64,000 nt of DNA from Azospirillum canadense (lineage in GTDB: Bacteria > Pseudomonadota > Alphaproteobacteria > Azospirillales > Azospirillaceae), in contig NZ_JAOQNG010000001.1 of the NCBI RefSeq assembly GCF_025961225.1, positions 595,001 through 659,000 of the forward strand, given 5' to 3'. Of this stretch, positions 9,025-18,189 are shown piece after piece (positions within the stretch are counted from its first letter, which is position 1; each line of letters starts with the position of its first letter). The notes beneath the pieces were generated by a model. It did not search any database and was not told the origin of the DNA. It worked only from the letters and a program-made list of their open reading frames with translations. Made by a program: the position numbers and the translations under genes.

Positions 9025-9324
9025 TCACCACGCCTTGGCGGGCTCCTCGGCCACGGCCGTGTTGTCGTCGGGAAGGACGATCTCCAGCGCGTCGAGCACG
9101 TCGTGAAGGGCGTTCTGGACCTGCGCCCGGGGTGGAGTGCCGCCCGTGCGCTCCCAGGCGTCCATGTCCCATTGTCGGGCGCCGAGCGGGGCGTCCGGCA
9201 GGATGAGGGTTCGGTTCGCGATGATGGTGTTGTCGGGGTGCTTCGCCTGCGACAACGTGACCAGCAGTGTGATCGACACGGCGATCCCTGCAATCCAGGC
9301 CCACAGCACGTCGCCATTCGTCAT
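9025..9324 (-). CDS. Small single-pass membrane protein, unknown
   Basis: The 99-residue frame starts MTNGDVLWAWIAGIAVSITL, has one transmembrane helix at about residues 7-27 and a soluble C-terminal part of about 70 residues. The ATG at 9324 places the helix at the N-terminus; a longer frame from 9453 runs through the hairpin cluster and is unlikely. No family is recognised. It sits between the gtrA-like gene and dapF on the same strand, and its leader carries three consecutive hairpins. Confidence 0.55.
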   Translation of the reverse strand: MTNGDVLWAWIAGIAVSITLLVTLSQAKHPDNTIIANRTLILPDAPLGARQWDMDAWERTGGTPPRAQVQNALHDVLDALEIVLPDDNTAVAEEPAKAW

Positions 9325-9336
9325 GGCGTCCTCCCC

Positions 9337-9418
9337 GGTCCCTTTCCGGGACCCAGCACTCTCCGGTCCCCTTCGGGGACCAGGCGGCATGCGGTATCGG
9401 TCCGAGTTACTCTCGGAC
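9337..9418 (-). promoter_or_regulatory. Three consecutive perfect hairpins between the gtrA-like gene and the small membrane gene
   Basis: Three perfect inverted repeats follow each other: arms 9337-9342/9348-9353 (GGTCCC/GGGACC), 9365-9371/9375-9381 (GGTCCCC/GGGGACC) and 9400-9406/9412-9418 (GTCCGAG/CTCGGAC). They lie 72 bp after the gtrA-like stop and 12 bp before the ATG at 9324, reading on the minus strand. They may end the upstream transcript, stabilise mRNA or control the downstream start. No T-tract follows any of them. Confidence 0.5.
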
Positions 9419-9489
9419 TTTCTTCGGCGGTGCACAATCCACCTTCGGACCATGCACCATACGGCCAGGGGAGGAGGGTGGAAGGGGCG

Positions 9490-9924
9490 TCAGGCTCCCT
9501 TGAACACCAAGTGCTTGGAGGCCGCGAAGTTCAGGAACATGCCGGCCAGCGATCCGGCGGCGACGGCCAGGAACGGATGCGCCTGCACCACCGGCAGGGA
9601 GCTTTCCAGCCCGACCGACACGGCGTAGTTCACCACGCCGCCGAAGGCGTTCGCCGCGACGAACTTGGCCCACTGGCGGTGCAGCGGCTCGTCCCCGGCG
9701 CCGCGGAAGGTGAAGGCGCGGTTTAGGGCGAAGGTGGTGGAGGCGGCGGCCAGGAAAGCGGGGACACGGGCGGCGAAGAACTCCAGCCCGGCGCCGAAGA
9801 CCAGCGCGTAGACCACCGCCGTGTCGACCGCGAGGCCGACCACGCCGACGATGCCGAACTTTCCGAACTGACAGGCGAGCCGGCCGAGCCGGCTCCCCAG
9901 CAAGGCGTCGAGGGCGCGGCTCAC
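9490..9924 (-). CDS. GtrA-like membrane protein
   Basis: The 144-residue protein has four hydrophobic segments and the GtrA-family pattern: FGKFGIVGVVGLAVDTAVVY near residue 20, FALNRAFTF in the middle, and MFLNFAASKHLVF at the end. GtrA proteins are thought to move undecaprenyl-phosphate-linked sugars across the inner membrane. The start is a GTG at 9924 that overlaps the stop of the GT2 gene (GTGA), which implies translational coupling. It probably works with the preceding glycosyltransferase in modifying a surface glycan. Confidence 0.85.
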   Translation of the reverse strand: MSRALDALLGSRLGRLACQFGKFGIVGVVGLAVDTAVVYALVFGAGLEFFAARVPAFLAAASTTFALNRAFTFRGAGDEPLHRQWAKFVAANAFGGVVNYAVSVGLESSLPVVQAHPFLAVAAGSLAGMFLNFAASKHLVFKGA

Positions 9925-10955
9925 GACCGCGACGCCGGTCGGTGGGGATGCGCACCGGGGGCGGGGATGGACAGGTAGTGCATGCGCTTGGCCTCGCGGC
10001 GGCCGTGCGTCACCGTGTCCAGGATCAGGCCGCAGGTCAGGCTGAGGAAGGCGAGCAGCATCAGCCCCATGGACAGCACCGCGGTGGGCAGGCGCGGCAC
10101 CAGCCCGGTGTGCAGGAAGGTGGAGACCACCGGCCAGGCGAGGATCACCGCGACGGCGGCGAGCAGCGCGCCGAAGGCGCCGAAGAAGGGCAGCGGGCGC
10201 TCTTCCTTCACCAGGTTGAGGATGGTGCGCAGGATGCGGACGCCGTCGCGGATGGTGTTCAGCTTGCTGTGCGAGCCGGGCGGCCGGTCCTTGTAGGGCG
10301 TCTTGATCTCGGCGATGGGCATGCGCAGTTCCAGCGCGTGCACGGTCAGCTCCGTCTCCGTCTCGAAGCCGCTGGCCAGCGCCGGGAAGGACTTGATGAA
10401 GCGCCGCGAGAAGACGCGGTAGCCCGACAGCATGTCCTGGATGCGGTCGCCGAAAATGCCCGCGACCATGCCGGTCAGCAGCTTGTTGCCGAAGCGGTGG
10501 CCGGGCCGGTAGGCCTTCACGATGTCGGTGACGCGGGCGCCGTTGACCATGTCCAGCTGGTCCTCCCACAGCCGCTGCACCATCAGCGGGGCGGAGGGGG
10601 CGTGGTAGGTGTCGTCACCGTCGACCAGCACATACACGTCCGCCTCGATGTCGGAGAACATGCGGCGCATGACGTTGCCCTTGCCCTGCAACGGCTCGTG
10701 GCGGACCACCGCGCCGGCGCCCCGGGCGACCTCCACCGTGCGGTCGGACGAGTTGTTGTCGTACACGTAGATCGTGGCGTCGGGCAGGGCCGCCCGGAAG
10801 TCGCGCACGACCGAGGCGATCGCCGCCTCCTCGTTGTAGCAGGGGATCAGCACCGCCACGACGGGCGCCGAAGACGCGCCCGGCGTCTGGGCGGGGGCGG
10901 TGCCGGGCTCCGCGACGGGAAAGGCGGTGGGGCGATCAATGGTGGAGACGGTCAT
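9921..10955 (-). CDS. Family 2 glycosyltransferase with C-terminal membrane helices
   Basis: The 344-residue protein has an N-terminal GT-A domain with VAVLIPCYNEEAAI (about residues 33-46), NNSSD and the metal-binding VDGDDTY, followed by two transmembrane helices near residues 245-310. This is the layout of polyprenyl-phosphate glycosyltransferases such as DPM1/GtrB types. These transfer a sugar from a nucleotide donor to a lipid carrier at the cytoplasmic face of the inner membrane. Its stop overlaps the start of the gtrA-like gene by four bases, so the two are coupled. The sugar is unknown. Confidence 0.9.
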   Translation of the reverse strand: MTVSTIDRPTAFPVAEPGTAPAQTPGASSAPVVAVLIPCYNEEAAIASVVRDFRAALPDATIYVYDNNSSDRTVEVARGAGAVVRHEPLQGKGNVMRRMFSDIEADVYVLVDGDDTYHAPSAPLMVQRLWEDQLDMVNGARVTDIVKAYRPGHRFGNKLLTGMVAGIFGDRIQDMLSGYRVFSRRFIKSFPALASGFETETELTVHALELRMPIAEIKTPYKDRPPGSHSKLNTIRDGVRILRTILNLVKEERPLPFFGAFGALLAAVAVILAWPVVSTFLHTGLVPRLPTAVLSMGLMLLAFLSLTCGLILDTVTHGRREAKRMHYLSIPAPGAHPHRPASRS

Positions 10956-11010
10956 GGGCTTGCGCTTCGGAACGGTGCGGATGACAGGATAAACACCACA
11001 AACAATTCTT

Positions 11011-12693
11011 TTAATCCATCGGTACCCGCTCCACCGAGCACAGGTTCAGCGGTTCGCCGAGATTGTTGGGGATAACCCGACAGGCGCCCTGGTCCACCCG
11101 CAGGCCCAGCAGCAGCGCGGCCTTGGCGGCGCCGGCCGTGTCGGGGATGGTGCTGAGCATCAGGAAGCGCCCGTGGTGCGCCCCAACTTTGTCCTTGAGC
11201 AGCGCGAGGTAGCCGTTTCCGACCGAATCGGGCTGCAGGAAGTTGGATTGGATGCGCACGAAGGGGATTCGCGGCGGGAAGGCCGGGATGACGTGGGAAA
11301 TCGCCCAATAGCCGCCCATCAGCACCATCGTGTGGTCCGAATCCCCGATGGGCGGCACGTCGGCCTCGACCCAATGGTCGCTCCAGGCGACGCGCCCCCA
11401 GTCGGCCGGCCGCACCGTCGCCTGGACCAGAAGCAGCAGGGCCGCGGCCACGACCACCGCGCCCCGGCGCGGCACCGGCAGCAGGCCGGCCGCCATGACG
11501 ATGGCCAGCGGCGCCAAGATCTCCAGCGGCACGAGGTAGCGATAGATGCAGAACATGACGACCCACAGGGCGTACATCACCGCCATGGCCGTCAGCAGGT
11601 AGCGGGTGGCGGCGATGTCGGCGATGGCGGCCGCATCAAACCGCAGCCGGAATCCTTTGCCCAGCAGGGCCAGCGCCGCCGCCACCGGGATCAGCACGAA
11701 CAGCACCAGGATCCGCAGGTCGAGGAAGGCCACCTCACCCACCTTCAGCGGCGCGAAGGTGAAGAAGAAGGGGAAGAGGATCCGCTCCAGCGTGGAGGCC
11801 GGGAAGAAGCCGACGTTGACGTAGTCGGAGATGGCGGCGAAGGGCGAATTGAAGATGTGGTTCATGTGCGGGAACACCGGGTTCCCGTAGTCGTGCCACA
11901 GGTGCGCCATCCAGAAGCCGCCGAACAGGGCGAGGCCGCCCAGCACGCCGATGCCGAAGAAGAAGGACAGCCACAGCCGCCGCCAGGGCCGCGCCGGCAG
12001 CACCAGGAAGCCCAGGCACAGGCCGACCGCGTAGATCACGCTGGGGTTCTTCAGCCCCATGGCCGCCCCGGCCATCAGCCCGGCCCCGGCCACCCTCAGG
12101 AAGGCGCCGCGGGCGGGCCCGCCGGTCAGGCGCGGCAGGCCGCACAGCACCACGGCGAGCGCGCCCAGCACGCCCAGGCTGACCATGTTGTCGTGGAAGG
12201 TGGTGCCGAGCAGCCCCAGCGTTCCGCCGCCGAGCCCGCCCATCACCGCCAGCCCCGCCGCGATGGCCACCCGCTGGCCCCCCGATCCCCCGCCCGTTCC
12301 GACGCGCAGAGTGGCGCGGGCGATCAGGAACAGAAGCGACAGGTTCAGGCCCTGCAGCGCGCTCCAGACGAATCCGGCGGCCGGGGCCGGCAGGTGGTTG
12401 GCCAGCAGGAAGAAGGGGACGTCCAGCAAGGGGTTGTAGAAGCTGGGCATTTGTGCTGCCAGCATGTCCCGGCCGAGGCGGCCGGTCAGCAGGGCGTAGG
12501 CGTTGTACCAGTGGTAGTTCCGCAGGTCCCAGTTGGCGTCCATGCCCAGCGCCAAGCCCAGCAGGCCGTACAGCAGCGGGGCGAGCAGGAGGAACGCGGC
12601 GGAGGCCCGGCGCGCACGGCGGTTTTCTGGGTGGCTTTCTGGGCGACTCTCTGACGGAAGGGCCGACGGAGGGGCGGAAGGCGGGAGCGGCAT
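11011..12693 (-). CDS. Polytopic membrane protein, probable lipid-linked glycosyltransferase-like
   Basis: The protein of about 560 residues has a short basic cytoplasmic N-terminus and around ten to twelve transmembrane helices with a soluble periplasmic C-terminal domain. The first loop contains NWDLRNYHWYNAY, which resembles the catalytic first loop of GT-C or ArnT/PMT-type enzymes, where acidic residues coordinate the metal. It lies 55 bp upstream of the GT2 and GtrA-like genes on the same strand, which supports a role in surface glycan assembly. The start is uncertain: ATG 12693 and ATG 12807 are both possible, and neither has a good ribosome site. The exact reaction is not known. Confidence 0.7.
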   Translation of the reverse strand: MPLPPSAPPSALPSESRPESHPENRRARRASAAFLLLAPLLYGLLGLALGMDANWDLRNYHWYNAYALLTGRLGRDMLAAQMPSFYNPLLDVPFFLLANHLPAPAAGFVWSALQGLNLSLLFLIARATLRVGTGGGSGGQRVAIAAGLAVMGGLGGGTLGLLGTTFHDNMVSLGVLGALAVVLCGLPRLTGGPARGAFLRVAGAGLMAGAAMGLKNPSVIYAVGLCLGFLVLPARPWRRLWLSFFFGIGVLGGLALFGGFWMAHLWHDYGNPVFPHMNHIFNSPFAAISDYVNVGFFPASTLERILFPFFFTFAPLKVGEVAFLDLRILVLFVLIPVAAALALLGKGFRLRFDAAAIADIAATRYLLTAMAVMYALWVVMFCIYRYLVPLEILAPLAIVMAAGLLPVPRRGAVVVAAALLLLVQATVRPADWGRVAWSDHWVEADVPPIGDSDHTMVLMGGYWAISHVIPAFPPRIPFVRIQSNFLQPDSVGNGYLALLKDKVGAHHGRFLMLSTIPDTAGAAKAALLLGLRVDQGACRVIPNNLGEPLNLCSVERVPMD

Positions 12694-12967
12694 GGAGGCG
12701 GGAGAATCCTGGCGGTTGGTCGCCCCTTGGTAGGCGAGGGGCGCGCCGGCTTCAAGGCCGTACTGCTGTGGCAAAGCTGTGCTGGGCTCTCGTGTGGAAC
12801 CGGTCATGGGAAACTTGGTTGCGTCCAAGTGTGTTCCGGGATGCGGAATCGCGTTGCGCGCGCGGCGATTGCGGAAAGCTTCCTCTGGCAATGGCGGGAC
12901 GGGTCTGCTATTCACCGGAACTCCGCATGCACACGCTTGCGCCTCTTTGCGCGACAGGATTCTGGCG

Positions 12968-13582
12968 ATGGAAAAGTTTACGGTTCTCACCGGCGTTGCT
13001 GCGCCGCTGCCGATGATCAACGTCGACACCGACATGATCATTCCGAAGCAATTCCTGAAAACCATCAAGCGGACCGGGCTCGGCAAGCATCTCTTCGACG
13101 AGATGCGCTACACCCAGGACGGCAAGGAGATCGAGGACTTCGTCCTCAACAAGCCGGCCTACCGCAGCGCCAAGATCCTGGTGTCGGACGAGAATTTCGG
13201 CTGCGGCTCGTCGCGCGAGCACGCGCCGTGGGCGCTGGCGGACTTCGGCATCCGCTGCATCATCGCGCCGAGCTTCGCGGACATTTTCTTCAACAACTGC
13301 TTCAAGAACGGCATCCTGCCGATCAAGCTGCCGAAGGAGCAGGTGGACCTGCTGCTCGACGACGCGTCGCGTGGGTCCAACGCCATCGTTTCGGTCGATC
13401 TGGATCGCCAAGAGATCACCGGTCCGGACGGCGGCAAGATCACGTTCGAGGTCGACCCCTTCCGCAAGCACTGCCTGCTGAACGGCCTGGACGACATCGG
13501 GCTGACGCTGCAGCAGGTCGCGGTCATCGACAGCTTCGAGGCCAAGCAGCGCGGCGGCGGCCAGCCCTGGCTGTGGGGCTGA
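12968..13582 (+). CDS. leuD: 3-isopropylmalate dehydratase small subunit
   Basis: LeuD pairs with LeuC to isomerise 2-isopropylmalate to 3-isopropylmalate in leucine synthesis. The 204-residue product begins [15 protein letters not shown] and has the swivel-domain motifs [27 protein letters not shown] and [16 protein letters not shown], with normal length. The ATG at 12968 is preceded by a divergent gene on the minus strand. leuB follows after 108 bp on the same strand, and leuC is not in this window. Confidence 0.97.
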   Translation: MEKFTVLTGVAAPLPMINVDTDMIIPKQFLKTIKRTGLGKHLFDEMRYTQDGKEIEDFVLNKPAYRSAKILVSDENFGCGSSREHAPWALADFGIRCIIAPSFADIFFNNCFKNGILPIKLPKEQVDLLLDDASRGSNAIVSVDLDRQEITGPDGGKITFEVDPFRKHCLLNGLDDIGLTLQQVAVIDSFEAKQRGGGQPWLWG

Positions 13583-13690
13583 CCAAACCAACCGCGACCA
13601 GCGGGTCTAGCGCTTTGGGAAGACTTCCCCTGCGCCGGGCCCGCCGTTAGACATTCTCGACGAAGTCTCCAGATGGGGAGTGCGTGCGCC

Positions 13691-14806
13691 ATGCCCGCCA
13701 ATAAGAAGCTTCTGTTTTTGCCAGGTGATGGGATCGGTCCCGAGGTGATGCGTCAGGTGCGCCGGGTCATCGACTGGCTCGACCGCAAGCGCAACATCAC
13801 GTTCGACGTCACCGAGGGGCTGGTCGGCGGTGCGGCCATCGAGGCCTACGGCGTGCCCTTGAAGGACGAGACCCTGGCCGACGCGCTGGCCGCGGACGCG
13901 GTGATGCTGGGTGCCGTCGGCGGCCCGAAGTGGGACAACCCGTCGGACTACACCAAGCGCCCGGAAGCCGGCCTGCTGTCGCTCCGCAAGGAGTTGGGGC
14001 TGTTCGCCAACCTGCGCCCGGCCGTGGTGTTCGACGCGCTGGTCGATGCCTCGACCCTGAAGTCGGAGGTCATCAAGGGCCTCGACATCATGATCGTGCG
14101 CGAGCTGACCGGCGGCGTCTATTTCGGTGAGCCGCGCGGCATCACCGACATCGGCAACGGCGAGCGCCGCGGCGTCAACACCCAGGTCTACACGACGAGC
14201 GAGATCCGCCGCGTCGCCCGCGTGGCCTTCGAGCTGGCGCGCAAGCGCAGCAACAAGCTCCACTCGATGGAGAAGGCCAACGTGATGGAATCGGGCCTCC
14301 TGTGGCGCCAGGAAGTCACGAAGCTCCACCAGGAGGAATTCTCCGACGTCACGCTGGAGCACATGTACGCCGACAACGGCGCCATGCAGCTGCTGAAGAA
14401 CCCCAAGCAGTTCGACGTGATCGTCACCGACAACCTGTTCGGCGACATCCTGTCGGACGAGGCGGCGATGATGACTGGCTCGCTCGGCATGCTGCCGTCG
14501 GCCTCGCTGGGCGCGCCGGACGCCAACGGCCAGCGCAAGGCGCTGTACGAGCCGGTGCACGGCTCCGCCCCGGACATCGCCGGCCGCGACCTCGCCAACC
14601 CCTGCGCGACCCTGCTGTCCTTCGCGATGTGCCTGCGCTACTCGTTCAACATGGACGAGGAAGCGAAGCTGCTGGAGCGGTCGGTGCAGAACGTGCTGTC
14701 CGGCGGCATGCGCACGGCGGACATCATGGCGCCGGGCATGGCCCGCTGCTCCACCACCGTCATGGGCGACTCGATCCTGCGCGAGCTGGAGAAGATCGCT
14801 TCCTGA
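13691..14806 (+). CDS. leuB: 3-isopropylmalate dehydrogenase
   Basis: LeuB oxidises and decarboxylates 3-isopropylmalate with NAD in leucine synthesis. The 371-residue protein begins [19 protein letters not shown] and contains the family signature in [20 protein letters not shown], the substrate region [15 protein letters not shown], and [15 protein letters not shown] for cofactor binding. A GGGGAG lies ahead of the ATG at 13691. It is followed by a strong intrinsic terminator, so leuD-leuB is likely one unit. Confidence 0.97.
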   Translation: MPANKKLLFLPGDGIGPEVMRQVRRVIDWLDRKRNITFDVTEGLVGGAAIEAYGVPLKDETLADALAADAVMLGAVGGPKWDNPSDYTKRPEAGLLSLRKELGLFANLRPAVVFDALVDASTLKSEVIKGLDIMIVRELTGGVYFGEPRGITDIGNGERRGVNTQVYTTSEIRRVARVAFELARKRSNKLHSMEKANVMESGLLWRQEVTKLHQEEFSDVTLEHMYADNGAMQLLKNPKQFDVIVTDNLFGDILSDEAAMMTGSLGMLPSASLGAPDANGQRKALYEPVHGSAPDIAGRDLANPCATLLSFAMCLRYSFNMDEEAKLLERSVQNVLSGGMRTADIMAPGMARCSTTVMGDSILRELEKIAS

Positions 14807-14865
14807 TCGCTGCTCGCCTGATAAGGCGACGTTAAAATTCGCCTGATCTGACGTTCCGGAAAAAG

Positions 14866-14902
14866 AAAAGCCCCTTTCCCGATGCGGGAGAGGGGCTTTT
14901 TC
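14866..14902. terminator. Intrinsic terminator, bidirectional between leuB and the KGG gene
   Basis: A near-perfect 16-bp stem (AAAAGCCCC.. / ..GGGGCTTTT) surrounds an ATG loop and is followed by T residues on both strands. It lies 60 bp after the leuB stop and 11 bp beyond the stop of the convergent KGG gene, so it can end transcription from both sides. Confidence 0.87.
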
Positions 14903-14912
14903 GTTTCGGCGG

Positions 14913-15206
14913 TCAGTCGCCCTCGCCGGGCCCGGCGGTGGCGCCGCGTCCGCCGTGACTTGCCTGTCCGCCTTTCCGGCCGGCTTCGGCCGCAAGCGAC
15001 GGGTTGCGGGAGAAGCTGCGCGAGGATGCCGGTACGCTTCGTCCGCCTTTTCGGCCCGCCTCCGCGGCGAGTTCCGGGTTCTTCGAGAAACTGCGCTTAT
15101 CCGCCGGCACGCTTTCACCGCCCTTGCTGGCGATCTGACGCTGCCGGTCGCGATCCATCGACGCGAAGCCGCGGTTCGACGTGCGCCCGTTGTCCTTCGA
15201 GGCCAT
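14913..15206 (-). CDS. KGG-repeat stress-induced protein
   Basis: This 97-residue hydrophilic protein contains three Lys/Arg-Gly-Gly units (QIASKGGESVPADKRSFS, AEAGRKGGRSVPASSRSFS, AEAGRKGGQASHGGRG), the hallmark of the YciG/KGG general-stress family. These proteins are small, disordered and induced in stationary phase; their precise role is unclear. A GGTGGAGG ribosome site lies ahead of the ATG at 15206. A promoter with EcfG-type spacing lies 31-56 bp upstream, which fits regulation by the alphaproteobacterial general stress sigma factor. Confidence 0.86.
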   Translation of the reverse strand: MASKDNGRTSNRGFASMDRDRQRQIASKGGESVPADKRSFSKNPELAAEAGRKGGRSVPASSRSFSRNPSLAAEAGRKGGQASHGGRGATAGPGEGD

Positions 15207-15236
15207 GTTTAACCTCCACCTCTGCCACGTGCTTGA

Positions 15237-15262
15237 AACCGGTCCGGGAGCAAGTTGGTTCC
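15237..15262 (-). promoter_or_regulatory. EcfG-type general-stress promoter ahead of the KGG gene
   Basis: On the minus strand, GGAAC (15262-15258) and GGTT (15240-15237) are separated by exactly 17 bases. This agrees with the alphaproteobacterial EcfG consensus GGAAC-N16/17-cGTT. The predicted start lies a few bases downstream and gives a short leader to the ATG at 15206. Confidence 0.55.
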
Positions 15263-15468
15263 AAACGAAAGGGCGCGAATCGTCGGCCTAGGGGGCAGCC
15301 GGAGGTGGCAGGCTGCGCCGGAACCCCTCGCGTGCGGCGGGAACTGGTTCGCTGGGCGGATTTTCCGTGTAAAGGCAAGGTTAGTTCGGGTGGTTCTGGC
15401 CCGATCTATGCAAAAGCTGAGCATCGGTGCTAATCAATGGCAATGAACATTGCCGGAGGGCTCGCGAA

Positions 15469-16125
15469 ATGCTCAAAACTTCAGCGCTCGGGCTGTCGCT
15501 TAATTCGAAGAAAGCAACAAAATTGACCGGAAATGCTTCGCACAGTGCGTTTGATAACGTGCAGGGGCAGGTTTTCGGAATCATTATGACCGCTTTCGGC
15601 ATTTCGCTGCTGCACGCGGCAGGTTTGATCACCGGGCAGGCAGCCGGCCTGTCTTTCGTGATCTCCTACGCGACCGGGGTGGATTTCAGTCTGGTGTTCT
15701 TCCTGGTGAATCTGCCCTTCTACGCTCTGGCGGTGGCGCGCATCGGCTGGCGCTTCGCGGCCCGTTCGCTGGTCGCGGTCACCTCCATCTCGCTGCTGTC
15801 GGCGGTGTTCCCGCGGGTGATGAGCTACGACCTGCTGGAGCCGCACGTCGCCGCGGTGCTGGCCGGCTTCTGCGTCGGGATCGGCGTGATCGGGCTGTTC
15901 CGCCACGGCTCCAGCGGCGGTGGGGTCGGCATCCTCGCCTACTACATCCAGGAGAAGACGGGCTTCCGCGCCGGCTGGATCCAGGCGATGTTCGACGTGG
16001 TGATCTTCGCCCTGGCCGTCTTCGTGATCGACGGCAAGGCGCTGCTCGCCTCCATGCTGGGGGCGGCGGTGCTGAACGCCTTCGTGTCCTTCAACCACCG
16101 GGCGGACTGGTACGTCGCCCGGTGA
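15469..16125 (+). CDS. YitT-like integral membrane protein (first copy)
   Basis: The 218-residue protein has a 30-residue hydrophilic N-terminus and five to six hydrophobic segments. Motifs such as AAGLITGQAAGLSFVISY and the LVFFLVNLPFYALAV segment match YitT/DUF161 membrane proteins, but the C-terminal DUF2179 domain found in Bacillus YitT is missing. GGAGGG lies 9 bases ahead of the ATG at 15469. The function of the family is unknown. A clear paralogue is at 42687-43319. Confidence 0.72.
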   Translation: MLKTSALGLSLNSKKATKLTGNASHSAFDNVQGQVFGIIMTAFGISLLHAAGLITGQAAGLSFVISYATGVDFSLVFFLVNLPFYALAVARIGWRFAARSLVAVTSISLLSAVFPRVMSYDLLEPHVAAVLAGFCVGIGVIGLFRHGSSGGGVGILAYYIQEKTGFRAGWIQAMFDVVIFALAVFVIDGKALLASMLGAAVLNAFVSFNHRADWYVAR

Positions 16126-16159
16126 GTCGAAAGCGCCGGTGAGTCGAAAGCGGAGGTTC

Positions 16160-17035
16160 TTACCCTTCCAGCGCCAGGATGGCCGCGGCCATGGCGACCA
16201 CGCGCTTGGCGTTCTCGACGTGCAGGTTCTCCACCAGCTTGCCGTCCACCAGCGCTACGCCCTTGCCCTCCGCTGACGCGGCGGCGTGGGCGTCGATGAT
16301 GCGGTGGGCGAAGGCGATCTCGTCCGGGTCGGGGGCGAAGGCTTCGTTGCAGGCGGCGATGGTCTTGGGGTGGATCAGCGTCTTGCCGTCGAAGCCCAAC
16401 TCCCGCCCTTGGCGGCAGGAGGCGGCAAAGCCCTCGTCGTCGTTCAGGTCCAGATGCACGCCGTCGAGGATGGCGAGGCCGTAGGCCCGCGCCGCCAGCA
16501 GGCAGAGGCCGAGGCTGGTGATCATCGGCAGCCGGTCGCGCGTGTGGGCGGCGTGCAGATCCTTGGCGAGGTCCGACGTGCCCATCACCAGCCCGCCGAG
16601 TTTCGGCGATGCGCCTGCGATCTCCTTCGCGTTCAGCATGCCGAGCGGCGTCTCCATCATGCACCAGATGGTCTGGCCGTCGGGCGAGCCGTTGGCGCGC
16701 AGCACCGCCTCCGCCTGGCGGACCATGTCGGCGCTCTCCACCTTGGGCAGAAGCACCGCGTCGGCACCGCTGGAGGCCGCCATAACGAGGTCGTCGTAGC
16801 CCCAGGGCGTGTTCAGCCCGTTGGTGCGCACCACAAGCTCCCGCCCGCCGTAGCCGCCGGCGGCGATGGCCTCCTTGATGGTGGCGCGGGCGGTGGCCTT
16901 GGCGTCGGGGGCGACGGCGTCCTCCAGATCGAGGATCAGGCCGTCGGCGGGCAGGGTCCGCCCCTTTTCCAGCGCGCGGGCGTTCGATCCCGGCATGTAG
17001 AGCACGCTGCGGCGCGGGCGGGCGGTGGCGGCCAT
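16160..17035 (-). CDS. CitE-family CoA ester lyase (HpcH/HpaI superfamily)
   Basis: The 291-residue TIM-barrel protein begins after an AGGAAGGG ribosome site. It contains RSVLYMPGSNARALEK (substrate entry), ILDLEDAVAPDAK (metal-binding Glu/Asp), VRTNGLNTPWGYDD and MMETPLGMLNAKEIA, all typical of CitE-like lyases. Family members cleave malyl-CoA, citramalyl-CoA or similar esters and need magnesium. The neighbours are not citrate lyase subunits, so a citramalyl- or malyl-CoA lyase role is more likely than citrate lyase, but the substrate cannot be settled from sequence. It is convergent with the YitT-like gene and divergent from pdxY. Confidence 0.85.
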   Translation of the reverse strand: MAATARPRRSVLYMPGSNARALEKGRTLPADGLILDLEDAVAPDAKATARATIKEAIAAGGYGGRELVVRTNGLNTPWGYDDLVMAASSGADAVLLPKVESADMVRQAEAVLRANGSPDGQTIWCMMETPLGMLNAKEIAGASPKLGGLVMGTSDLAKDLHAAHTRDRLPMITSLGLCLLAARAYGLAILDGVHLDLNDDEGFAASCRQGRELGFDGKTLIHPKTIAACNEAFAPDPDEIAFAHRIIDAHAAASAEGKGVALVDGKLVENLHVENAKRVVAMAAAILALEG

Positions 17036-17220
17036 GGCGTTTCCCTTCCTGTTTTCCGCTTGTTCGGTATGGGCAGGATTAACCGCGCGGGGTCCGTCTG
17101 TCCATGCGGCGCTGCGCGTCCGGGAAAGGCTGCCCTGCGCGGACGTCGGTGCATCGGGACGTGCGGGCGGTTTACGATCCCATTCCCACCGCCCGGCCTC
17201 CACCGCTTAGGCTTTCCCGC

Positions 17221-18081
17221 ATGAAGACCGTCATCTCGATCCAATCCCACGTCGCGTACGGCTATGTTGGCAACCGGGCCGCGGTGTTCCCGCTGCAACG
17301 GCTGGGCATCGACGCCATCGCGGTGAACACGGTGCAGTTCTCCAACCACACCGGCTACGGCGAATGGACCGGGCAGGTCTTCTCGGCGGAGCACATCGCC
17401 GACGTGCTGGACGGCATCGCCGCCCGCGGCGTGCTGCCGAAATGCCACGCGCTGCTGTCCGGCTACATGGGCGACGTGGGCTTGGGTCAAGTGATCGTGG
17501 AGACGGCGGCGCGCCTGAAGGCGGCGAACCCGCGCGCGGTCTACGCCTGCGACCCGGTCATGGGCGACGTCGGCCGCGGCTTCTTCGTGCGACCCGGCCT
17601 GCCGGAGTTCATCAAGGAGCATGCGGTCCCCGCCGCCGACCTTCTGACCCCGAACCAGTTCGAGCTGGAGTATCTGGCCGACCGCAAGGTGGAGACGCTG
17701 GAGGACGCGCTGACCGCCACCGCCGCTCTGCGCGCCCGCGGGCCGCGGCTGGTGCTGGTGACCAGCCTGACGCGCCGGGACGCCGCCCCGGATAGCATCG
17801 AGATGCTGGCCGACAACACCGACGGCGCTTGGCTGGTCTCCACGCCGCGCCTGCCGTTGGAACCGCCGCCCAACGGGTCCGGCGACGCGGTGGCGGCGCT
17901 GTTCCTCGCCCATTACCTGAAGAACTACGATCCCGCCCACGCGCTGGAGCAGGCCGCGGCGGCCATCTACGCGATCTTCCTGACCACCCGCCGGCTCGGC
18001 ACGCGCGAGCTTGCCCTCGTCGCCGCGCAGGACGAGTTCGTCAGCCCCTCCTGCCAGTTCCGCGTCACGCGGGTGCGCTGA
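17221..18081 (+). CDS. pdxY: Pyridoxal/pyridoxine kinase
   Basis: The 286-residue ribokinase-like protein begins [18 protein letters not shown], contains the family segment [14 protein letters not shown], and has the ATP-binding region [11 protein letters not shown] plus the anion-hole motif [11 protein letters not shown]. It phosphorylates vitamin B6 vitamers in PLP salvage. The ATG at 17221 matches the family start. It is followed by a LOG-type gene 108 bp downstream. PdxK is closely related, but length and overall sequence fit PdxY. Confidence 0.9.
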   Translation: MKTVISIQSHVAYGYVGNRAAVFPLQRLGIDAIAVNTVQFSNHTGYGEWTGQVFSAEHIADVLDGIAARGVLPKCHALLSGYMGDVGLGQVIVETAARLKAANPRAVYACDPVMGDVGRGFFVRPGLPEFIKEHAVPAADLLTPNQFELEYLADRKVETLEDALTATAALRARGPRLVLVTSLTRRDAAPDSIEMLADNTDGAWLVSTPRLPLEPPPNGSGDAVAALFLAHYLKNYDPAHALEQAAAAIYAIFLTTRRLGTRELALVAAQDEFVSPSCQFRVTRVR

Positions 18082-18165
18082 CAAGCGGCCAGCCCATGCG
18101 GGACACGCATCCGCGGGCGGATGATTTTGCCGTGGCGGAGCGAACCCGCGCCGGGTAGGGTCCGA

Positions 18166-18183
18166 CCCCTTCGCAGGAAGGGG
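18166..18183 (+). promoter_or_regulatory. Hairpin that includes the ribosome-binding site of the LOG-type gene
   Basis: CCCCTTC (18166-18172) pairs with GAAGGGG (18177-18183) around a GCAG loop. The right arm is the purine-rich Shine-Dalgarno sequence 6 bases before the ATG at 18190. Such a hairpin could limit ribosome access; I infer this from position only. Confidence 0.45.
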
Positions 18184-18189
18184 ATCATT

